The notes under the pieces are model-generated. The model was not told the DNA's origin and ran no database searches. It saw only the letters and a program-made list of their open reading frames with translations. This document shows, piece after piece, positions 10,149-20,300 of a DNA stretch of 64,000 nt. Each line of letters starts with the position of its first letter. The first letter of the stretch is position 1. The position numbers and the translations under genes are program-made. Source of the stretch: Sphingobacterium sp. ML3W (GTDB lineage: Bacteria > Bacteroidota > Bacteroidia > Sphingobacteriales > Sphingobacteriaceae); NCBI RefSeq assembly GCF_029542085.1, contig NZ_CP107036.1, positions 5,332,001 through 5,396,000 of the forward strand, given 5' to 3'.

Positions 10149-13100
10149 ATGAACCATACAAATAACTATACAGGGCTAGAAGTTGCAATTATTGGTCTAT
10201 CTTGTAGGTTTCCTGGAGCAAATAATTGGAGGGAATTTTGGGAGAATATCAAATCTGGTAAGGAGCAGCTTAAATATGTGGATTTTGAAGAAAGTATGAA
10301 TCTGGACGAAGGTTATATAAATTCATATTTTTCTGTAGACAATAAAGATAAATTCGATCCAGTATTTTTCGGTTATCGACCCGATGAGGTAGAAATCATG
10401 AACCCAGTGCATAGAATGTTCCATGAATGTGTGTGGGAGGCTCTCGAAGATAGTGGATATGGAAATTCGAAAACTAGAGACATCACTGGAATATATGCAG
10501 GTGCCAATTCTGATTTCGATTGGCAAGTATATTCTAAAATTAAAGGAAGTGGTGCAACTATTGATAATTTTACAAAAGATATTCTATCAAATCGAGATTT
10601 TTTATGCTCTCTTATAGCATATAAATTAGATTTACGTGGACCTGCTTGTTTTGTTAATACGGCCTGTTCAACATCTTTGGTTGCAGTCCATATGGCGTGT
10701 AGAGCTTTATTAACAGGAGAAGTGAATTTGGCTATTGCAGGAGGAATAACATTAAAGTTAGAAAAAGAACAAGGATACCTTTATCGTGATGGTTTAACTA
10801 TGTCGAAAGATGGTCACTGCCGAACCTTCGATAAAGATGCAACAGGTACTGTTGGAAGTGAGGGCGCAGGAGCAATTATTTTAAAGAGATTGGACGATGC
10901 GATTAAGGATGGAGACAATGTCTATGCAATAGTTAAGGGATCGCATATTAATAATGATGGAAATAGAAAAGTAGGATTTACAGCTCCAAGTGTGGTAGGG
11001 CAAACAGACTGTATTAAAGGAGCTTTAAAATTCTCTAAAGTTGATTATAAATCAATTGAATATATTGAAGCTCATGGTACGGCTACTAAATTAGGAGATC
11101 CTATAGAAGTGGCAGCTCTTAATAGAGCCTTTAATGATGACTGTTCACATGTTTGTAAGATTGGTTCCGTAAAGACAAATATTGGACATCTAGACATCGC
11201 AGCAGGAATCGCGGGGCTAATAAAAACAGTATTGGCATTGAAATTTAGGATGTTACCACCTAGTCTACATTTTAATGAAGCTAATCCAGAAATTAATTTT
11301 GCACAAGGCCCATTTGTTGTAAACAAAATATTAAGTAAAATTTCTAGTAAAACTGTTGCTCGTGCTGGGGTAACATCTCTAGGGATAGGAGGCACGAATG
11401 CTCATGTTGTCCTTGAGGAATTTAAAAATAATGAGACTTCAAGAAAAGAAAATAATGAAACACTTAAATTATTAGTTTGTTCTGCCAGAACTTCTTCATC
11501 GTTATCTGATTTGCTACAGAGACTAGCTTTATTTATCAAAACAAATAAAAATACAGATTTATCTGATTTATGTTATACACTTTTGATCGGCAGAACTGAG
11601 TTTGAACATAGAATAACTATTGAATTCGAAGCTAGAGGTGATCTTTTGATGATGTTGGAAGCTGAAGCTTCTTATCCAAAACAATTTACTTTAAACAAAA
11701 ATGTGTCTCCAATTTTTATTTTAGGCGATAACTCTCAAATTTCTATCGATGCAGTGCGTAGCTTTTATAAAATATACGGAGGGTTTCGTGAAATAATTGA
11801 CCACGGGCTGTCGTGTTTGGAGCGAATTGCAGGCAATAATATTTATTGGAAATATATTTTTTTAAGAGAAAATCCTGATTGGGAGGTAATTAGTAATCTA
11901 GATCCATTGTTTTTTTTAATAGAATATGGAATTGCCCACTTTTTAACGAGTGTGGGTATAAAACCAGCTTTTATTATCAGTTTTGGTAGAGGGGAATACG
12001 TTTCTGCCTGCTTAGCTGATGCATTTATATTAGAAGATGCTCTATGGGTATTGTATGAAAGGGAAAAAAACACTGAAGCTAAATATTTAGAGATTCTTCA
12101 GAATGTTCAATTTTCAAAAACAAAAATCCCTTTTTATTCAAGTGCCTTAGGTAAAGTTATAACGGCAGGTACCCAATTGGATATAAGTTATTTATTACAG
12201 CCTTCAAACGAACAGATTACAATTTATGATATCATTAAAATTACAAATGTCGATCTTGATAATTCACTATTTATAGAAATTGGAAATCTCTCTTATGTTT
12301 CAACTTTAACTCAAGAAATGTCTAGGGAAGATGTAAAAAATATTCAAATAGATTGTTCGATAATAAATGGTTCAATTTTAGATAGTTTTTTGAAAAGTAT
12401 AACTAAGATTTGGGAATATGGATTTAATATAGATTGGCAAATTTTGGTAAAAGGAATGGGTAATAGGATCTCTATACCAACATATGCGTTTGATCAAAAA
12501 GTTTTTCCATCAGAGGTTGACTTTCAAGATTTGCTACGAAGTGTAGGCGAAACGAAACTGGTTAATAGAGATATTCTTGATTGGTTTTATATTCCTCAAT
12601 GGAAATTACTGAATAAACATATTTATGATGATAATTTTTTAAAGAATAAAACAATAATAGTGTTTAGTAATCAGGGGGATTTTTTTGATAAGATAATCGA
12701 GGGTCTTGAGTGCGATAATGTTGTTGTAAAGATTTTAAGAGGAAGTAAATTTTTGGAAAGATCAACAAATTGTTATGAGTTAAATCCAAATAATGAAAAT
12801 GAGTATCACCAACTTTTTGCAATGTTTAAAAGTAGAAATGTTTTGGTAGATAGTGTTTTACATTTGTGGAATATTGATTCCCAATTAACCACTATACGAA
12901 ATATTTCTGATGAATATGACCATTATCATTTAATAGGATATCAATCTATATTGAAGATAGCTCGGACTTATTCACTGTTTTTCGGAGCAAAAGATCTATC
13001 ATTCGATTTAGTAAGCGATAGAGTATATTCTTTAAACTCTGTGGATATTAACATAGCTGATAAAAGTTTGGGTATTGGAGCTCTAAAAGTCGTTTCTTTG

Positions 13101-14318
13101 GAATTCCCCAATATAAAATGTAGAAGTATAGGGATCGAGAGTAGCGGTGAACAAGGCCATTTTGAAATTTTAAATGAAATTAAAAAATATCATAAACATT
13201 TCATTGAAGTATTGATAAAAAATGGAATAAGATATTGTAAAGATTTCGAGAAATTAGAATTAACTAAGTCATTAGACAAATTTAGTTTTCGTAAGGGAGG
13301 GATATATTTAGTAACAGGTGGTACGGGTGGTTTGGGCCGCGTTTTAGTTCAGTTTCTTATTAATCAATATGAGGCTAAAGTTATAGTTTTGAGTAGAAGT
13401 TCTAATAATGAAGATATAGGGCAGGTAAGTGATATATTTTATTTGCAATGTGATATAGGATGTTATGATATTGTACAAAAGAAAATTCATGAAATAGAGT
13501 TACAGATCGGTAAAATTAATGGTGTATTTCATTTAGCTGGTAATGCAGATTTTGGTGGTGTAATAGTAAAAAGAAATGAAACTGACGAATCCTCTATCTT
13601 TAGCCCGAAAATTTTAGGGATAAAAAATCTTTATAATATTTTTCACAAAAGAAATCTAGATTTCTTTTTAAATTTTTCTTCTTTGGCTGCTTCTTTCGGG
13701 GCTTTTGGTCAGGTTGGATATACTGCAGCAAATTCTTATATAGATTCATTCGTTAATCAATACAATACTGAATTTCCATTCATTAGTGTGCAACTAGATC
13801 GAGTGCTAGATGTAGGTATGGCGACGAAAGTTAATTATATAAAGAAATCTAACTTAATCGGGGTTGGGGATGACTTTGGTCTGTTTTCGAGAGATTTTTG
13901 TAATATTATTGAATATGTGTTAAGTATAGGTGTTAAAAATCAAATTATTTCAAGAAAAGGAATTGAGTTCTATAAAAATAGATACTTGAAATCTGAAGAC
14001 AAATTTAATATATCCGAACTGGCTAATTCAAAGGGCGAGATTGGTGAAATCCATAGTTTGAATAAATTGATAGAACTTTTTGAAAGCTTTTTTGGAATTA
14101 AAGGTATTCAAAAAAATGATAATTTTTTTGACTTGGGAGGCGATTCCTTAAAAGCAATGACATTTTTGAGAGAATTAAGAGCGAGTTTTGGTGTAGATCT
14201 TTCTTTGGCGGAATTATTTGATTTGGAAGATATTAAGGAATTGTCTCAAGTTATTGATGAGGTTAGATCATTTAAAGATCAGAATAAATCCTTAGGTAAA
14301 TCAAGCTTTATTATATGA
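10149..14318 (+). CDS. Type I polyketide synthase module, KS-(degenerate AT)-KR-ACP
   Basis: Adds one two-carbon unit to the peptide chain between the two NRPS proteins. The ATG at 10149 was chosen because it precedes the KS start (VAIIGLSCRFPG); the frame is open further upstream (see the ORF at 9974). KS residues about 10-425: active Cys173 in TACSTS, His motifs EAHGTATKLGDP and GSVKTNIGH. The following AT-like stretch keeps the flanks of the fold (SPIFILGD, GEYVSACLAD, FIEIGNLSYVSTL), but GHSxGE reads SFGRGE, so the nucleophile Ser is Gly613 and its His is Phe. About 100 residues that normally follow, including the catalytic His region, are missing. KR: TGGTGGLG near 1055 and FSSLAASFGAFGQVGYTAANSY with the catalytic Ser and Tyr. 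ACP: DLGGDSLKA near 1327. No DH or ER, so a beta-hydroxyl is expected. AT-rich, unlike the flanking NRPS genes. Overlaps the next gene by 4 bases. Confidence 0.93.
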   Translation: MNHTNNYTGLEVAIIGLSCRFPGANNWREFWENIKSGKEQLKYVDFEESMNLDEGYINSYFSVDNKDKFDPVFFGYRPDEVEIMNPVHRMFHECVWEALEDSGYGNSKTRDITGIYAGANSDFDWQVYSKIKGSGATIDNFTKDILSNRDFLCSLIAYKLDLRGPACFVNTACSTSLVAVHMACRALLTGEVNLAIAGGITLKLEKEQGYLYRDGLTMSKDGHCRTFDKDATGTVGSEGAGAIILKRLDDAIKDGDNVYAIVKGSHINNDGNRKVGFTAPSVVGQTDCIKGALKFSKVDYKSIEYIEAHGTATKLGDPIEVAALNRAFNDDCSHVCKIGSVKTNIGHLDIAAGIAGLIKTVLALKFRMLPPSLHFNEANPEINFAQGPFVVNKILSKISSKTVARAGVTSLGIGGTNAHVVLEEFKNNETSRKENNETLKLLVCSARTSSSLSDLLQRLALFIKTNKNTDLSDLCYTLLIGRTEFEHRITIEFEARGDLLMMLEAEASYPKQFTLNKNVSPIFILGDNSQISIDAVRSFYKIYGGFREIIDHGLSCLERIAGNNIYWKYIFLRENPDWEVISNLDPLFFLIEYGIAHFLTSVGIKPAFIISFGRGEYVSACLADAFILEDALWVLYEREKNTEAKYLEILQNVQFSKTKIPFYSSALGKVITAGTQLDISYLLQPSNEQITIYDIIKITNVDLDNSLFIEIGNLSYVSTLTQEMSREDVKNIQIDCSIINGSILDSFLKSITKIWEYGFNIDWQILVKGMGNRISIPTYAFDQKVFPSEVDFQDLLRSVGETKLVNRDILDWFYIPQWKLLNKHIYDDNFLKNKTIIVFSNQGDFFDKIIEGLECDNVVVKILRGSKFLERSTNCYELNPNNENEYHQLFAMFKSRNVLVDSVLHLWNIDSQLTTIRNISDEYDHYHLIGYQSILKIARTYSLFFGAKDLSFDLVSDRVYSLNSVDINIADKSLGIGALKVVSLEFPNIKCRSIGIESSGEQGHFEILNEIKKYHKHFIEVLIKNGIRYCKDFEKLELTKSLDKFSFRKGGIYLVTGGTGGLGRVLVQFLINQYEAKVIVLSRSSNNEDIGQVSDIFYLQCDIGCYDIVQKKIHEIELQIGKINGVFHLAGNADFGGVIVKRNETDESSIFSPKILGIKNLYNIFHKRNLDFFLNFSSLAASFGAFGQVGYTAANSYIDSFVNQYNTEFPFISVQLDRVLDVGMATKVNYIKKSNLIGVGDDFGLFSRDFCNIIEYVLSIGVKNQIISRKGIEFYKNRYLKSEDKFNISELANSKGEIGEIHSLNKLIELFESFFGIKGIQKNDNFFDLGGDSLKAMTFLRELRASFGVDLSLAELFDLEDIKELSQVIDEVRSFKDQNKSLGKSSFII

Positions 14319-17300
14319 AAATTCTACATTTATTAAAAGTTTTAAAAAATTCTAATATAGAATTATCTGTGAATGGTGAAGATCTTATAGTTCATCATTC
14401 AGAGTTTGATATTCCAAACCCTTTATTAATAGATGAAATTAGGAGAAATAAGGTAGAAATTTTAAATTTTTTTAATAAAAATTCATCAAATAGGATTAAT
14501 AAGGCGGCCGATAGTGATTCCGGTTACCCTTTGTCGTCCTCGCAGCGTCGTCTATGGGTTGTGAGCCAGTTTGACGGGGGCAGCGGTGCCTACCATGTTC
14601 CGTCGGTTTATGTTTTCCGTGGTGTTCTTGATATTTCTGCACTGGAGGGATCGTTCCGCGAGCTCATCGGGCGTCATGAGATCCTGCGGACGGTTTTCCG
14701 TACGGTTGATGGGGGAGATGTGCGTCAGGTTGTTCTTTCAGCGGAAGAGGCGGGATTTTCCCTTGCATACCGGGATCTTACTGGAGAGGGTTATGCAATA
14801 GAGGGGGGGGGTGTTGATGAACTGCTGTCCTCTGAGATCGGGCGTCCTTTTGACCTATCTTCGGGCCCCCTGCTTCGTGCGCACCTTTACCGTACAGGTC
14901 CCTCGGAGTGGGTTTTTCTGTGCACGATGCACCATATCATCAGTGATGGCTGGTCTATGGGTATCATGGTCAAGGAAGTTCTGTCGCTTTATGGTTCGCT
15001 TTCTTCTGGCTTGGTGTCGGATCTGCCGTCGCTTGAGCTTCAGTACCGTGATTATGCGAGCTGGGAGTCTGGTCATCTGTCCGGGGACTTTTTTTCTGTT
15101 TCTCGTTCCTACTGGCTTGAGCAGCTCGGGGGTGAGCTTCCGGTGCTGCAGCTGCCTGAGGACCTTGTGCGTCCTTCCGTAAAGAGCTACCGTGGTTCCC
15201 GTGTTTCTGTTTCGTTGTCGTTGTCTGACTCCGTTGCCTTCCGTTCTGTGCTGCAGGGGTCAGGCTGTACGCTTTTCATGGGCTGTCTGGCTTCCGTGAA
15301 CGGACTTTTTTACCGTTACAGCGGTCAGACAGACCAGGTCATCGGTAGTCCCATTGCTGGGCGTGAGCATGCCGGTCTTTCCGGCCAGCTGGGTTTTTAT
15401 GCGAACACGCTTGCTTTTCGGAGCCGTTTTACTGGAGAAGAGGATTTTCTGGGGCTTCTGTCGCAAGTTCGTTCTGTTTGCCTTGGCGGTTATGCGCACC
15501 AGCTTTATCCTTTTGAGCGTTTGGTTGAGGAACTGGGAGTTGTCCGTGACATGGGGCGCAACCCGCTTTTCGATGTTATGGTGAGCGTTCAGGAAGATAG
15601 TGCTGTTGGGTCTGGTGCTGTTTGTGTGGGGGGTGTTGAGGTTAGCGGTTACGGGGGTTCTTATGGGGACTCTACGAGCAAGTTTGACCTTCTGTTTACG
15701 TTTTCGGAATCCGGGGGCGTTCTTTCTGTTGGGCTTGAGTACAGCACGGATGTTTATAGCGATTCGCGGGCGCGGATTATCCTTGAGCACCTGCGTAGTT
15801 TCATCTGCTGTGTTTCAGCGAATCCTGGAGTTCGTCTTGGGGAAGTTGCCTATCTGGGGGCAGAAGAGGTCGATCGTCTTGTTTATGGGTTTAATGCGAC
15901 GGAAGTTTCTTATCCTGAGGGTGAGAGTGTTGTGAGTCTTTTTGAGTCTGGTGCGGCTCTTTATGGTGATCTACCGGCCGTGGTCTACGGGGACCGGGAG
16001 CTGAGCTACCGTGATCTGGACTGTTTGTCGAACCGTCTTGGGGACTATCTCCGACGGGAGCACGGTGTTGGCCGTGAAGTTCTTGTTGGTTTGCTTTTGG
16101 AGCGTTCTGAATGGATGGTGGTTGCGATTCTCGGTGTTCTTAAGGCCGGAGGGGCGTATGTTCCCATTGACCCCGGTTATCCGCGGTCGAGGGTTGAGTA
16201 TATGTTGTCCGACAGTGGCTGCCGTGTTGTTATAGATGACTCTTTTCTGACCGCTTTTCGGTCGGTGATGGGCGATTACAGTGCGGATTCCCTTGAAGGG
16301 GTTACCGATGGCAGTGACCTTGCATATGTTATCTATACTTCTGGTTCTACGGGTGAACCCAAGGGGGTTATGGTGGAGCATCGAAATGTAGTCAACACAA
16401 TTCTTGGTCAGCAAGAAATATTCGGAGTAATTAAGCAAAAAAAACATCTCCAGTATGCATCATTTTCCTTTGATGCTTCTATTTCCGAGATTTTTGTTTG
16501 TTTATTTTCGGGAGGAAGTCTCTACATAGTGGATAATTTGACAAAAGAGGATCCAAATCTTCTTGGGAGTTATATCGAAAATAATTCAATATCAATTGCT
16601 ACTATTCCACCTGCCATCCTTAGTCTTATGGGAAATAAATTCTTTAAGGAAGTAGAGGTTTTGATATTTGCAGGGGAGGTCACTTCACAAGAGACCTATC
16701 AAAAATTCGGAGAAGTACTGAATTACTTTTATAATGCATATGGGCCAACTGAAACTAGCATTTGTGCAAGCATCTATAAAGGTGAAGTATTATTGTGTAA
16801 ATCACTTTCCAATGTACCCATTGGATTACCTATAGGTAATACATGGATCTATATTCTTGACGGTAATATGGAGGTTGTTCCTGAGGGCTGTCTGGGTGAG
16901 ATCTACATTGGTGGTGCTGGTGTTTCACGGGGTTACCTTAACCGTCCCGATCTGACGTCTTTGCGATTTGTAGCTGATCCCTACCGTCCCGGGGAGCGTC
17001 TTTACCGTACGGGCGATCTCGGTGTTCGTCTGTCAGGAGGAGAGATCGAGTACCGGGGCCGCATGGACGACCAGGTAAAGGTGCGTGGCTACCGTATCGA
17101 GCTTGGTGAGGTTGACCGTTTTGTTCAGAGCTGTTCGGGTATCCTGGGAAGTGTTACGGTTGTACGTGAGGTCAATGGTGGGGACCGGGAGCTTGTTTCG
17201 TATATTGTTGGCGCGGGCGCTGTTGATGTGGGCGCTCTTCGGGCTGAGCTTGGGGAGCTGGTTCCGTCTTATATGGTTCCGTCACGTTATGTTGAGCTTT

Positions 17301-20300
17301 CGGAGCTTCCGCTGACATCGAACGGTAAGGTTGACCGGAAGTCATTGCCTGATCCCGATGAAGGTCTGTTGGGTACGGGTACGGAGTATGTTGGTGCCCG
17401 TAATGCGGTGGAGTCTCTTCTGGTTTCGATCTGGGAGGAAGTTCTGGGCCGTTCGGGCATCGGTATCCACGACAATTTTTTTGATCTTGGGGGGAACAGT
17501 CTGCGGGCTATCCGTCTTTCGGGCAGTGTTTCGCGGAGTTTCCATGTTCAGATGTCCCTGCAGGACCTTTTCCTGCACCCTACGGTTTCGGGTCAGTCAG
17601 GTCTTCTTTCCAGGGGCAACCTTCCGGGCGTTGTAGGCATCGCTCGGGTTCCCGACAGTGATTCCGGTTACCCTTTGTCGTCCTCGCAGCGTCGTCTATG
17701 GGTTCTGAGCCAGTTTGATGGGGGCAGCATGGCCTACCATGTTCCGTCGGTTTATGTTTTCCGTGGTGTTCTGGACATTTCTGCACTGGAGGGGTCTTTC
17801 CGCGAGCTCATCGGGCGCCATGAGATCCTTCGGACGGTTTTCCGTACGGTTGATGGGGGAGATGTGCGTCAGGTGGTTCTTTCAGCGGAAGAGGCGGGAT
17901 TTTCCCTTGCATACCGGGATCTTACTGGAGAGGGTTATGCAATAGAGGGGGGTGTTGTTGATGAGCTGCTGTCCTCTGAGATCGGGCGTCCTTTTGACCT
18001 ATCTTCGGGCCCTCTGCTTCGTGCACACCTTTACCGTACAGGTCGCTCGGAGTGGGTTTTTCTGTGCACGATGCACCATATCATCAGTGATGGCTGGTCT
18101 ATGGGTATCATGGTCAAGGAAGTTCTGTCGCTTTATGGTTCGCTTTCTTCTGGCTTGGTGTCGGATCTGCCGTCGCTTGAGCTTCAGTACCGTGATTATG
18201 CGAGCTGGGAGTCTGGTCATCTGTCCGGGGACTTTTTTTCTGTTTCTCGTTCCTACTGGCTTGAGCAGCTCGGGGGTGAGCTTCCGGTGCTGCAGCTGCC
18301 TGAGGACCTTGTGCGTCCTTCCGTAAAGAGCTACCGTGGTTCCCGTGTTTCTGTTTCGTTGTCGTTGTCTGACTCCGTTGCCTTCCGTTCTGTGCTTCAG
18401 GGGTCAGGCTGTACGCTTTTCATGGGCTGCCTGGCTTCCGTGAACGGACTTTTTTACCGTTACAGCGGTCAGACAGACCAGGTCATCGGTAGTCCCATTG
18501 CTGGGCGTGAGCATGCCGGTCTTTCCGGCCAGCTGGGTTTTTATGCGAACACGCTTGCTTTTCGGAGCCGTTTTACTGGAGAAGAAGATTTTCTGGGGCT
18601 TCTGTCGCAAGTTCGTTCTGTTTGCCTTGGCGGTTATGCGCACCAGCTTTATCCTTTTGACCGTTTAGTTGAGGAACTGGGAGTTGTCCGTGACATGGGG
18701 CGCAACCCGCTTTTCGATGTTCAAGTTCTTTTTCAATATAATGATAATTCAATTGGTTTTGATAATAAAGATTTAAATATCAGTCCTTATAATGGGGTAG
18801 AAAATATAAATGCTGCTTTTGACCTGATATTTTTGTTTTCGGAATCGGAAGGAAGGCTTTCTGTAGATCTACAGTACAACACGGATGTTTATAGCGATTC
18901 GCGGGCGCGGAGTATCCTTGAGCACCTGCGTAGTTTCATCTGCTGTGTTTCAGCGAGTCCTGGAGTTCGTCTTGGGGAAGTTGCCTATCTGGGGGCAGAT
19001 GAGGTTGATCGTCTTGTTTATGGGTTTAATGCGACGGAAGTTTCTTATCCTGAGGGGGAGAGTATTGTGAGTCTTTTTGAGTCTAGTGCGGCTCTTTATG
19101 GTGATCTACCGGCCGTGGTTTACGGGGATCGGGAGCTGAGCTACCGTGATTTGAATGGTTTAGCTAATCAGGTTAGTTATCATTTACGTACGCAGCACGG
19201 AGTTGGAGATGGTGCATTGATCGGAATTGTGCTGGATCGTTCGGAATGGATGGTGGTTGCGATTCTCGGTGTTCTTAAGGCCGGAGGAGCTTATGTTCCC
19301 ATTGACTCGGGTTATCCCCAATCAAGAATAGATTATCTTATTCAGGATAGCTGTTGTCAAGCAATCATAACACAGGCTGATTATATTTTCAATTTTTCGA
19401 ATTTTGAAGGGAGTCTATATGCTATAGATATAGAAATAAATTCTGAGGACACGTGTTTTGAGAATGTACCTATAGTAATTAGTAGCAGTGACCTTGCATA
19501 TGTTATCTATACTTCTGGTTCTACGGGTGAACCCAAGGGGGTTATGGTGGAGCATCGAAATGTAGTCAACACAATTCTTGGTCAGCAAGAAATATTCGGA
19601 GTAATTAAGCAAAAAAAACATCTCCAGTATGCATCATTTTCCTTTGATGCTTCTATTTCCGAGATTTTTGTTTGTTTATTTTCGGGAGGAAGTCTCTACA
19701 TAGTGGATAATTTGACAAAAGAGGATCCAAATCTTCTTGGGAGTTATATCGAAAATAATTCAATATCAATTGCTACTATTCCACCTGCCATCCTTAGTCT
19801 TATGGGAAATAAATTCTTTAAGGAAGTAGAGGTTTTGATATTTGCAGGGGAGGTCACTTCACAAGAGACCTATCAAAAATTCGGAGAAGTACTGAATTAC
19901 TTTTATAATGCATATGGGCCAACTGAAACTAGCATTTGTGCAAGCATCTATAAAGGTGAAGTATTATTGTGTAAATCACTTTCCAATGTACCCATTGGAT
20001 TACCTATAGGTAATACATGGATCTATATTCTTGACGGTAATATGGAGGTTGTTCCTGAGGGCTGTCTGGGTGAGATCTACATTGGTGGTGCTGGTGTTTC
20101 ACGGGGTTACCTTAACCGTCCCGATCTGACGTCTTTGCGATTTGTAGCTGATCCCTACCGTGCGGGGGAGCGTCTTTACCGTACGGGCGATCTCGGTGTT
20201 CGTCTGTCAGGAGGAGAGATCGAGTACCGGGGCCGTATGGACGACCAGGTAAAGGTGCGTGGCTACCGTATCGAGCTTAGCGAGGTTGACCGTTCTGTTC

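Noticed and set aside
13540..13800. Stereochemical type of the KR (LDD motif)
   Set aside because: The loop reads NADFGG, with no clear LDD or Trp motif, so A- or B-type cannot be assigned from the sequence alone.
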